The notes beneath the pieces were generated by a model that was not told the DNA's origin, did not search any database, and was given only the letters and a program-made list of their open reading frames with translations. Positions 7,707-14,382 of a stretch of 22,118 nt of DNA are shown piece by piece. How positions within the stretch are numbered: position 1 is the stretch's first letter; each line of letters starts with the position of its first letter. Both the position numbers and the translations under genes were made by a program. Where the stretch lies: positions 1 to 22,118 of the IMG/VR virus record IMGVR_UViG_3300017963_000792; one strand, written 5' to 3'. Source of the DNA: a virus.

Positions 7707-10403
7707 TTAGCCCCCCAATAAAAACGCCGTGCCTTCGGCGTTGGCCTGTATTTGCGCGCGTTCAATTATCGACTGTAAAACAAGGTCAAGTTCCGGGTAA
7801 ACCCCCGACGATTCGATTGTTATCAGGCCGCCGCCTTGTTCAATCCTAGCCGTCCGGGCTTCGGTGTATGCGATTTCCGCCGCCGTCAATTCCCTTTGCA
7901 TGATTAATAATTCGTCGCGTCGTCGGCTTTCGGCTTCAAGTTCCTGTTGGATAACTAGCGCGGAATAGCCCGACGCATTGTTTAAGGCCCCGACTATTTC
8001 GCCGATAACGTCGCCGGTGTTGGCAAAGCTTTCGGAAACCATAGTTGCAACCGTTTCAAGCCGCGCGGCCCCGGCTTCGACTTCGGCAATATCAAGGCGG
8101 GCTTGCCATTCAAACGCGGTGCGCAAGGTTTCGGCTTGCGCTTCGATTTGGGCAATTTCAATTTCTGTTTCGTTTTGCATCCGGGCAATGGTAATGCGTT
8201 CGGAAGGCGTCGCGGCTTCAATTTCCCGTTGGGTTTCGTTCAAGTTATTTGGGTCGGTTCGGGTCCTAACCGGGATTGCGATTTCTTCGCCGTCAATGGT
8301 CGTGTATATCGTGTTCCAAGCGCGGTTTGCTTGTGCGGCAACGTCGTCGTCGTTGACCTCAATTTCAACCGCCTTGGTCGCCGGTATGCCGTCAATAATG
8401 AAATGGACCGTTTCACCGTCAATAGTAAATTGCCCCAAGTTGTCCCAAAAAACGTTAACCGGCGTTTGTTCCGGCAAATCGTCTATTTCTTCGCCCATTT
8501 CATGCAAGGCGACAATTGCCTTTCCCAATTCAACGTTGGCTTCGCCTTGGCGTTGTCTAAGTTCAATTGCCGCCGTATCATAACCAGAAAAGCTTAATAA
8601 GGTGCTGTCGACCGCTTCGCCAAACGATCTAAAAAGGGTTGAATTTTCCCGAAGCCAACCGCCAAAGCCTTCGTCCCCTTGAAGTGCCGCAAAAACCGCC
8701 GCCAATGCCGTCGCCGGTAAAATAATTGTCCCAAGCGCCGACGCAAGACCGCCCGCCCCGGACAACAACGGCAAAAGCCCCGGCAACCGGGTCAACGCCA
8801 ATAATCCGATTGCGCCCGAAAATATATTTAATGCGCCGGTAACGTTTGGGATTTGTTCCGCGATTAAATTTATCCCGGTGCCAAATCCCGCAATTTGTCC
8901 AATCGTTTCAAACGTCGACCCTTCCAACTCGTCCATTTGCCCGACAATGCGGGCAAAGCCTTCAAAAAAGGGACCAAGCCCGCCGACAATCCCCGACGTC
9001 GTGTTAATCAGGGCTTCAATTCCCGTAATGATCGCTTGTATAGCGCGCGCCAAGTCTTGGGGGTCGGTCAAATCAAGGTCGCCAAAAATATCTTCAAAGA
9101 CATTTCTGGCCGTGGTTCCAAGCGTATTAAACGCGGAAACGATACCGTCCCAATCAAGCGCGGCCAACGCTTCCGGCATGGCGGCGGCAATGGCCGACAA
9201 ATCAGCGGCCAACGCCTGACCGAAGTCTTGGACAAGGTCAAGGACCGGGTCAAATGAACCTTGGTCTATTCCAAGCGATACCCCTTGGAATACTTCGCCG
9301 ATTGCGCGCGCAATGTCGGCCCAATCGTCAAGCAACGGGGTTCCAACGTCAACTAATGTCGCCCGCAAATTGTTAATTAGTCTTTGGTTGGTTAGATTGA
9401 AATTGTCGGCCATTAATTCGTAAGCTTGCGCCGCCGCCCCGGCCCGGTCGGCCATTGCGGCCATTGCGTTAGCATAACCGCCCGAAGCGTCCCGGCCCAA
9501 AATAAGGGCCGCGTTTGCGCCTTCGATACGCGGTATCAATTGTCGCATTGCTTCAAGGTTTCCGCCGGTCGCTTCGTAAAGTTGCCTAAAAACGCCGTCA
9601 AGTCCGCGCGCGGCAACCGCCCCGGCCCCCAACTCGACCCCCATACTTTCGGCGGCGTCGCTTGCTGCCGACGTCGGCGCAAGTATAGCGACCAAGGCCG
9701 ACCGGATTTGCGTAACTGCTTGCGCCGTTGGCGCGCCCGCTGCGGTCAACCCGGCGACTGCCGACGATAAGTCGGCAAACGAAATGCCGCCCGACGCCGC
9801 AACGCCGGTCACATTCGCAAGGGTTGGTTCAAGTTCTTGCAAAGTTGTTTTGCCGGTTCTAACCGTCGTAAAAAGGACGTCCGCATAGTCGGCGGCTTCG
9901 TCGCTCGCCGCGCCAAAAGCGTTCATGGTCGGGCGTAAAACGTTAACCGCTTGGTTTAAGTCCGCTTTGGTTGCAATGGCAAGCCTTTCGGCTTCGGTAA
10001 TAAGCCCAAGTGAAGTTTCGTAACTTTCGCCCGATGAAATGGCGTTATAAATTGCGGAATTTATATCGTCAAAGGATTGGGTCGAATCCCGCGCATAATC
10101 AATAATATTTTGCCTGAATTGGTCGATTGATTGCGCCGGGGCGTCAATTAGGGTTGTTATTTCGTTGAAGCTGTCGCCGAATTGACCGGCGGCAATGGTC
10201 GCGGCGGTCAAGGCCCCCCCCGCGACAAGGGCAAGCGCGGCGTCGATTGCCAGAATTGACGCGGTAAAATCTGCCAATGGTTGCGTTGCGTCGGTAACGC
10301 TTGTCGAAAAAGAATCAAGCCCCCTTTGCGTCGAATTGATCGTTTGCGAAAGGTTGTCTTGGCCTTCAAAAATTATTTTGACTATTTTTTCAAGATCGGC
10401 CAT
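7707..10403 (-). CDS. Tail tape measure protein, TP901 type, 898 aa
   Basis: This is the longest gene in the window. It has the TP901-type tape measure pattern in its first 350 residues: VKIIFEGQDNLS at the start, a hydrophobic Ala-rich segment near 50-75, AGQFGDSFNEITTLID, NVLRPTMNAFG, LQELEPTLANVTGVAASGGI and TAAGAPTAQAVTQIRSAL. A second strongly hydrophobic region (about residues 525-570, LLALTRLPGLLPLLSGAGG onward) may insert in the host membrane during DNA ejection. The C-terminal third is charged and coiled-coil like (EIEIAQIEAQAETLRTAFEW). A long non-contractile tail is implied, since tape measure length sets tail length. AGGA lies ten bases before the ATG, after the frameshift extension of the chaperone gene. 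Confidence 0.93.
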   Translation of the reverse strand: MADLEKIVKIIFEGQDNLSQTINSTQRGLDSFSTSVTDATQPLADFTASILAIDAALALVAGGALTAATIAAGQFGDSFNEITTLIDAPAQSIDQFRQNIIDYARDSTQSFDDINSAIYNAISSGESYETSLGLITEAERLAIATKADLNQAVNVLRPTMNAFGAASDEAADYADVLFTTVRTGKTTLQELEPTLANVTGVAASGGISFADLSSAVAGLTAAGAPTAQAVTQIRSALVAILAPTSAASDAAESMGVELGAGAVAARGLDGVFRQLYEATGGNLEAMRQLIPRIEGANAALILGRDASGGYANAMAAMADRAGAAAQAYELMADNFNLTNQRLINNLRATLVDVGTPLLDDWADIARAIGEVFQGVSLGIDQGSFDPVLDLVQDFGQALAADLSAIAAAMPEALAALDWDGIVSAFNTLGTTARNVFEDIFGDLDLTDPQDLARAIQAIITGIEALINTTSGIVGGLGPFFEGFARIVGQMDELEGSTFETIGQIAGFGTGINLIAEQIPNVTGALNIFSGAIGLLALTRLPGLLPLLSGAGGLASALGTIILPATALAAVFAALQGDEGFGGWLRENSTLFRSFGEAVDSTLLSFSGYDTAAIELRQRQGEANVELGKAIVALHEMGEEIDDLPEQTPVNVFWDNLGQFTIDGETVHFIIDGIPATKAVEIEVNDDDVAAQANRAWNTIYTTIDGEEIAIPVRTRTDPNNLNETQREIEAATPSERITIARMQNETEIEIAQIEAQAETLRTAFEWQARLDIAEVEAGAARLETVATMVSESFANTGDVIGEIVGALNNASGYSALVIQQELEAESRRRDELLIMQRELTAAEIAYTEARTARIEQGGGLITIESSGVYPELDLVLQSIIERAQIQANAEGTAFLLGG

Positions 10404-10434
10404 TTTGTTAAATTCCTATAAAAAAAAACGGAAA

Positions 10435-11036
10435 TTATTTTTGGTTTCTTGCTTCAAAAAAGCGGCCCCAAAGTATAAGTTCCGTTTTTACTAAACGCCC
10501 ATGCGGGAAAATGTCCGGCCTTACTTCAAATAAAAACCGCCCTTTGGCATGGCAAAGGCTTAAAGCGACTTGGATTTCTTCGCTTTGCCAAAGGGCTTCG
10601 ATTTTCCCGGCGACGCCATACCTTGGCCGCTTAAAATCAAAATCCGATTTGTTAGGGTCAAAAAAACCGTCGGAAACGCCTTATTAAGACGCGCGGCTAG
10701 GTCTTCGTCGCAAACGGGGTTGACGCTTCCGGCTACCAAATGCGCAATCCGCTTCGCGGTCGATTCCGGTATTTCTTCGCCGTGGCCGACCATTTTTGAA
10801 ATTGCGTCCTTGACCTCGCCCGCGCGCATAGTCAAAAGCCCTTCTAAAATTGCGGTTGAAATTGACCGTTTGCCCGCGACTTCGTCGGCCTTGGCAAACT
10901 CGACCCCCGTCAACCCCCTAACCTCCCAGACAAGCTCGTCGCCTTCGTCAAACCAATCTTTTAATTCCGGGACGGGGACTGCCATTGTTCGCGGTTCGAA
11001 ATGCGTTGCTAAAAATTGTCCCTTATCAAATGCCAT
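10435..11036 (-). CDS. Tail assembly chaperone G-T fusion made by -1 ribosomal frameshift, about 200 aa
   Basis: The upstream 158-residue frame contains G GGA AAA in phase (mRNA sense, plus-strand 10608-10602), a close match to the lambda G/T slippery heptamer G GGA AAG. Slipping back one base after residue K145 opens a frame of 55 further codons (beginning IEALWQSEEIQ, ending FFEARNQK) that stops at TAA, 10437-10435. This frame has no start codon of its own and fills almost the whole gap before the tape measure gene. A stable stem-loop starts five bases after the heptamer. In lambda the G-T product binds the tape measure protein and recruits tail tube subunits; gene order here is the same. 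The extension is short compared with typical T domains. The frame is read directly; use in vivo is inferred. Confidence 0.75.
10539..10608 (-). promoter_or_regulatory. Programmed -1 frameshift element: slippery heptamer plus stem-loop
   Basis: In mRNA sense the heptamer GGGAAAA (plus-strand 10608-10602) is followed after five bases by GCCCTTTGGCA (10596-10586), which pairs perfectly over 11 bases with TGCCAAAGGGC (10549-10539). Inside the loop, AAGCGA immediately next to the outer arm can pair with TCGCTT further on, giving a stacked inner stem. Spacing and stem strength are those expected of a frameshift stimulator. Confidence 0.78.
10560..11036 (-). CDS. Tail assembly chaperone, gpG-like, 158 aa
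   Basis: This is the unshifted product. The ATG at 11036 has AGGGGG four bases upstream. It lies between the major tail protein and the tape measure gene, the conserved position of tail assembly chaperones. The N-terminal half has the mixed alpha/beta character of this group (MAVPVPELKDWFD, ELVWEVRGLTGVEFAKADE), followed by helices (AILEGLLTMRAGEVKDAISK) and a TAKRIAHLVAGSVNPVC segment. The C-terminus is a basic tail (GKSKPFGKAKKSKSL) that is replaced when the ribosome shifts frame. It should coat the tape measure protein during tail assembly and be absent from the mature virion. Homology is inferred from position and the frameshift signal rather than from a strong motif. Confidence 0.82.
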   Translation of the reverse strand: MAFDKGQFLATHFEPRTMAVPVPELKDWFDEGDELVWEVRGLTGVEFAKADEVAGKRSISTAILEGLLTMRAGEVKDAISKMVGHGEEIPESTAKRIAHLVAGSVNPVCDEDLAARLNKAFPTVFLTLTNRILILSGQGMASPGKSKPFGKAKKSKSL

Positions 11037-11057
11037 GCTTCCCCCTCATTGTTAAAA

Positions 11058-12077
11058 TTAGCCGAAAACCCGGACCGCTTCGGTTTCGGCGGCAATGGCG
11101 CAAGTCGCGTTGACGTTGGCCCCGGCGGGAAATGATACCGGCGCGCCAAGGTAACCTTGACATAATATAAACGGGTCGTTTAGCCGGTCTTGAAAAAACT
11201 TAAACCAAATAAACTCGTCGGCAAACCTTAAAAGGTTGTCGGTTATACCGTCTTTTAACTCGACGCTAAAGGCCCCGGCGTTTAGGGTTTGGCTTGCGGA
11301 CCCTTTGACCCGACCGTAAACTTGGGTCGTGTTGATTGTATGAGAATTGGCCGGGGGCGAAAAGTCGTAGGCGTCAACAATTTCGACAAAGCTTGGGACG
11401 TAATATTGCGCATAAACGTCTTTGCCGTAAACGGTCGAGCCGGCGTCTTCGGAATGAATCGCGGGTAAAGCCGAATGAAAAGTTATTCCGGCATATCCCA
11501 AAACCCCGTTTGAAACGCTCGCGTATTGGATTTCCCAACCGGGCAAGTCGTAACGTTCTTGGTGAACATTTTCGACTTGTTTTATTTCGTCGGTTGTAAT
11601 GACCGCCGGGGTTTGGGACGAAACGCGGATTTGGCCGATTTCTATTGCATCATTATCAATATAAGGCGGTCCGCCATTAGCCCCGCGCGTTTCGCTAAAA
11701 GCGGTCCCTTCCGCACCGTCGACAATGGCAAAGGCCCCCAATGCGGTTACGGTTACCGAAAAAATTTGGTAATCGCTCACCGCCGGGCGTGTAATGGCTT
11801 GGTCGACGGCGGCGGAAACTGTCGTTTCAACCCCGGCGATATAAACCTTACATTCTGAAATGTCGACTTGGTCGTTGGCCCCGCCCGCTTCCGGCGTGAT
11901 AACGCCGCCGGATTTAACGCCGTTGGGCTTAATATCCGGGGCCTTGCCCGACCGGCCCGACCAAATTTGCGCCGCGCTTTTAAATTCCTGTTTGTCGCCT
12001 TGGTCGGTTAGTTCGAGAAAGGCGGTCAAAACTTGGTCGGCTTCATACATTAATTTTGCGTTTCCTGAATTTGACAT
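11058..12077 (-). CDS. Major tail (tube) protein, lambda gpV-like role, 339 aa
   Basis: I place the start at the ATG at 12077 because GGAGG, the best canonical binding site in the window, lies seven bases upstream; an upstream in-frame codon at 12149 lacks one and would overlap the neighbour. The protein is beta-rich and acidic with many Gly, Ser and Thr residues, no signal peptide and no cysteine-rich region. Its position between the tail terminator and the G/G-T chaperone is that of the tail tube protein in lambda-type phages. The N-terminal part (residues 1-180, including a VDISECKVYIAGVETTVSAA strand set) could be an extra domain relative to a minimal tube protein. The call rests mainly on gene order and size, not on a diagnostic motif. 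Confidence 0.72.
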   Translation of the reverse strand: MSNSGNAKLMYEADQVLTAFLELTDQGDKQEFKSAAQIWSGRSGKAPDIKPNGVKSGGVITPEAGGANDQVDISECKVYIAGVETTVSAAVDQAITRPAVSDYQIFSVTVTALGAFAIVDGAEGTAFSETRGANGGPPYIDNDAIEIGQIRVSSQTPAVITTDEIKQVENVHQERYDLPGWEIQYASVSNGVLGYAGITFHSALPAIHSEDAGSTVYGKDVYAQYYVPSFVEIVDAYDFSPPANSHTINTTQVYGRVKGSASQTLNAGAFSVELKDGITDNLLRFADEFIWFKFFQDRLNDPFILCQGYLGAPVSFPAGANVNATCAIAAETEAVRVFG

Positions 12078-12096
12078 TTTTATACCTCCAATTTTA

Positions 12097-12882
12097 TTAG
12101 TTGGTTTGACTGTACGGGTTGCCCGCAACCCGTTTATATTCAACCCCAAAAACGATATTGACGCCGGTTGAAAGCTGTCCTTGCGTCGGAAATTCCGGCT
12201 TCGCGCTTAAAACGTCAATCGCGTCAATCAAGGGACCGCCGGGCGTTTTCAACGCGCTTCGGGCCGACGCGGCCCCGTCAACCGTTGCGACGTCGTCATT
12301 GCTTCCAATGTCAAGTGGTTCGTCGTCGATAAAATCGCCGGTAACCCGGCGAAGTGTAAGCGTCCCGGCGGCATCTTGGTCGGCCCAAGCCCCGGACGTA
12401 ACCGAAACCCCGGCGATATATCCGGTCGCCTTGGACGTTTGACCAATGATATATTTGCCAACCGTGGCTTTAAATATCCCGCCCGAATCAAAGCCAAGGG
12501 ACCAAACCGGCCCTTGGATTGCTTCGACAATATCGGCGTAAATCAATTCGGCCATTGGCCCCGGTGCAATGGTCCCATGTTTTTCAACGCCTTGGACCTG
12601 TATTTGTAAATCAAATTTTGAGTGATTGCCGTAAATATTAATATTTTCTTCGACAAGCGGCATAAACCCAACCGCCGGTAAATATTCAAAATCAATGGGC
12701 GGCAAAAAGGACCGGAAAACTTCAACCCCAAGGTCAAGGTTGAAACCGTTTTTGACCCTGATTGTTTCAAGCCTTAAACCCCAATTGATAAAAATCCTTT
12801 CGCGAATCGGCAAAAAATCGCCGACAAATTCAAGGTCGGTCGCGGCGGATTCTCTAAGGGCTATTTGTTCGAAGGTTTCCAT
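12097..12882 (-). CDS. Tail terminator-like protein (gpU position) with inserted beta domain, 261 aa
   Basis: Residues 25-125 fit the tail terminator fold type: helix, then FINWGLRLETIRVKNGFNLD, EVFRSFLPPIDFEYLPAVGF, FDLQIQVQGVEKHG and PMAELIYADIVEAI. The matching end of the domain (GPLIDAIDVLSAKPEFP..., VNIVFGVEYKRVAGNPYSQ) appears only after residue 215. Between them, about residues 136-207, lies a Gly/Asp-rich insert (GKYIIGQTSKATGYIAGVSV, GTLTLRRVTGDFIDDEPLDI, DVATVDG) that resembles a small beta repeat found in unrelated phage surface proteins. The protein should cap the finished tail tube and join it to the head. It lies three bases after the stop of minor tail protein Z with no good binding site, so coupling is likely. 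The role is inferred from fold pattern and position. Confidence 0.72.
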   Translation of the reverse strand: METFEQIALRESAATDLEFVGDFLPIRERIFINWGLRLETIRVKNGFNLDLGVEVFRSFLPPIDFEYLPAVGFMPLVEENINIYGNHSKFDLQIQVQGVEKHGTIAPGPMAELIYADIVEAIQGPVWSLGFDSGGIFKATVGKYIIGQTSKATGYIAGVSVTSGAWADQDAAGTLTLRRVTGDFIDDEPLDIGSNDDVATVDGAASARSALKTPGGPLIDAIDVLSAKPEFPTQGQLSTGVNIVFGVEYKRVAGNPYSQTN

Positions 12883-12885
12883 AAA

Positions 12886-13488
12886 TTATCTGGCCGAATC
12901 AATCAAAATATTTGTATGGTGCTCAAGCCTTGCCTGTAACCGCGTGTTCGCGTTGGCAAGGGTTGGGTTGATAACGTCCGGGTCGTCGAATATATCCGCA
13001 ATCGCGGGGCCGTATAGCTCATTTATGGGCAAGGCGTACTTTGACCCTTTTAGTTGGCCATAAATAAACGTCGGGTTGGGCTTTACCCTAAAGTCGTCAA
13101 ACTCGCGCCAAAATACCCCCCGGTGTCCGCTTTTCATGGTCGCAATAAAGGCGTGTTTAATAACCGTTTTTTTGTTCGCTTTTAGGACCCTAACGCTAAC
13201 GCCCTTTTTGACCGCCGTTGAAGTGTAGTTGATAAGCGCTAACGGCTTCCCGGTGCATTCAAGTTCGGCGGTCAAGCGGTTAAGGGCCATTTTTTTAACT
13301 GAAAAATGCTTTCGAATTACCGCCGCCTTGGCGGTCACCTTGGCCCCTATGTTTTTGACCGCGTCGGTTTTTAGCCCGCTTAATGCGTCATTCGTCGCGC
13401 GCTGAATAACTACCTTGCTTCCTCTAAAGGTCGCAATGGTTCTTTGAATTTCCAAAAGGTCTTGACTGTCAATTGATACAGACGCCAT
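12886..13488 (-). CDS. Prophage minor tail protein Z-like, 200 aa
   Basis: The sequence matches the minor tail Z family in layout: a helical N-terminus with RATNDALSGLKTDAVKNIGAKVTAK-type Ala/Lys-rich stretch, a central beta part (KPLALINYTSTAVKKGVSVRVL, HAFIATMKSGHRGVFWREF), and the conserved LPINELYGPAIADIFDDP near residues 152-170. Its neighbours also fit: head-tail joining protein before, tail terminator after. In lambda, gpZ is needed late in tail completion. The ATG at 13488 lies two bases after the previous stop; AAGG is 12 bases upstream, so translation probably depends on coupling. Confidence 0.85.
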   Translation of the reverse strand: MASVSIDSQDLLEIQRTIATFRGSKVVIQRATNDALSGLKTDAVKNIGAKVTAKAAVIRKHFSVKKMALNRLTAELECTGKPLALINYTSTAVKKGVSVRVLKANKKTVIKHAFIATMKSGHRGVFWREFDDFRVKPNPTFIYGQLKGSKYALPINELYGPAIADIFDDPDVINPTLANANTRLQARLEHHTNILIDSAR

Positions 13489-13489
13489 G

Positions 13490-13840
13490 TTATTCGCAAA
13501 CCTTAATTAGACAAGTAACAAAAAATTCGTCGCTATCAGCTATCCCGGTAACTTCAAAGGTCGTCCCGTCGTCGACAACAAATTTTTCGCCGTTTCGCCC
13601 TTGGGTGCGGGCGACCGGAATTTTGCCTAAAATATGGCGCGGACATTCAAGGGTTAGCCGTTCGCCCCTTGCTTGCGTATTAAACCCGTCCGGTTCGGCT
13701 TGGTTTTCTTTTTCAAGATTGATTTTACAGTTAACCGGGTCGCCGTCGTTTGGGTAATACGTCGCCGCAATATCGCTTCCGATATGCGAAAAAATATCTT
13801 CGGCGGCTTTTAATAGCGCCGCGTCGTTTTGTCCGGCCAT
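13490..13840 (-). CDS. Putative head-tail joining protein (gpFII position), 116 aa
   Basis: A small soluble protein with an N-terminal helix (NDAALLKAAEDIFSHIGSDI) and a beta C-terminus (ERLTLECPRHILG, KFVVDDGTTFEVTGI, FFVTCLIKVCE). The GTTFEV-type strand near residue 95, followed by a hairpin, is typical of head completion proteins such as lambda gpFII, and the gene lies between the capsid genes and minor tail protein Z. The binding site is GGGGC eight bases before the ATG. The function, connecting the filled head to the tail, is inferred from size, fold pattern and location. Confidence 0.68.
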   Translation of the reverse strand: MAGQNDAALLKAAEDIFSHIGSDIAATYYPNDGDPVNCKINLEKENQAEPDGFNTQARGERLTLECPRHILGKIPVARTQGRNGEKFVVDDGTTFEVTGIADSDEFFVTCLIKVCE

Positions 13841-13865
13841 ATTTTAAGCCCCTTAAATTGCCGCG

Positions 13866-14261
13866 TTAACTTGTTACGGATAGAAAATAGCGTAAGGCAA
13901 CGTGAAACTTTCCCGCCGTCAATGCGGTCGTCGCAATCGTTACGGTCAATTGGGTGTAGGCGGTCGTCAAAACGCTTGTCGCGGCGGTTCCAACCGGGAC
14001 GACGTCAAGCAAAGCGTCAAGCGTAAAAGAAGTAATAGCGGTCGCCGCTAAAATATCTTCGGACCCGACAAGTTTTAGCGCAATCGTCGCATTCGTTCCG
14101 ACCGGGGCCGTAACGACCCGGATAATACCCGACGTTATGATTGCTTGCGGCGGCAAAACCTTCGGCCCAACCAAAATGTCGCCAATCGCGCCGCCGTGTT
14201 TTGCGAAGTCATAAAGAAAATTAGCTTCGCGGTGTTTTCCTGATAATGCGGATTCTTGCAT
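13866..14261 (-). CDS. Putative capsid decoration/head structural protein, 131 aa
   Basis: The ATG at 14261 has AAGGGGG six bases upstream. The protein starts with a polar segment (SGKHREANFLYDFAKHGG) and is otherwise a beta-rich, Ala/Thr/Val-rich sequence with no cysteine or charged clusters (IITSGIIRVVTAPVGTNATI, ILAATAITSFTLDALLDVV, AYTQLTVTIATTAL, KFHVALRYFLSV). Uncharacterised phage proteins of this pattern occur directly after major capsid genes, which is the position of lambda gpD. I call it a decoration or head-fibre protein on that basis; no motif proves it. Confidence 0.65.
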   Translation of the reverse strand: MQESALSGKHREANFLYDFAKHGGAIGDILVGPKVLPPQAIITSGIIRVVTAPVGTNATIALKLVGSEDILAATAITSFTLDALLDVVPVGTAATSVLTTAYTQLTVTIATTALTAGKFHVALRYFLSVTS

Positions 14262-14382
14262 GATAAACCCCCTTATTTAAAGGTTTTGTTGTTGGTTAAA
14301 AACTGTCTTGCCGGGAAGGCTTATTTAATACCGCTTTCGGGGAAGCATGAATTTTTTTCGGCCCCCCCGGCAAGGTTAAATT
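14262..14382 (-). other. Non-coding spacer with long-range inverted repeat after the capsid gene
   Basis: No gene is visible here. CTTGCCGGG at 14307-14315 and its exact reverse complement CCCGGCAAG at 14366-14374 can pair across a 50-base loop that itself holds a small CCGAAAGCGG hairpin. In mRNA sense the structure is followed by ACAGTTTTTAAC. It could be a weak terminator or attenuator that raises capsid over downstream expression, or an RNA processing site. The U-run is short, so a full terminator is doubtful. Confidence 0.4.

Noticed and set aside
7978-8597. Two long overlapping plus-strand frames opposite the tape measure gene
   Set aside because: Antisense shadows: skewed Ser/Arg-rich or Phe/Val-rich composition, no start sites, and a strong TP901 gene on the other strand.
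10420-10428. Run of nine A/T as a Rho-independent terminator before the tape measure gene
   Set aside because: No GC-rich stem directly before it in the sense of transcription, and it lies between coupled tail genes.
12078-12149. Longer start for the major tail protein
   Set aside because: GGAGG seven bases before the ATG at 12077 decides the start; the extension overlaps the tail terminator gene.
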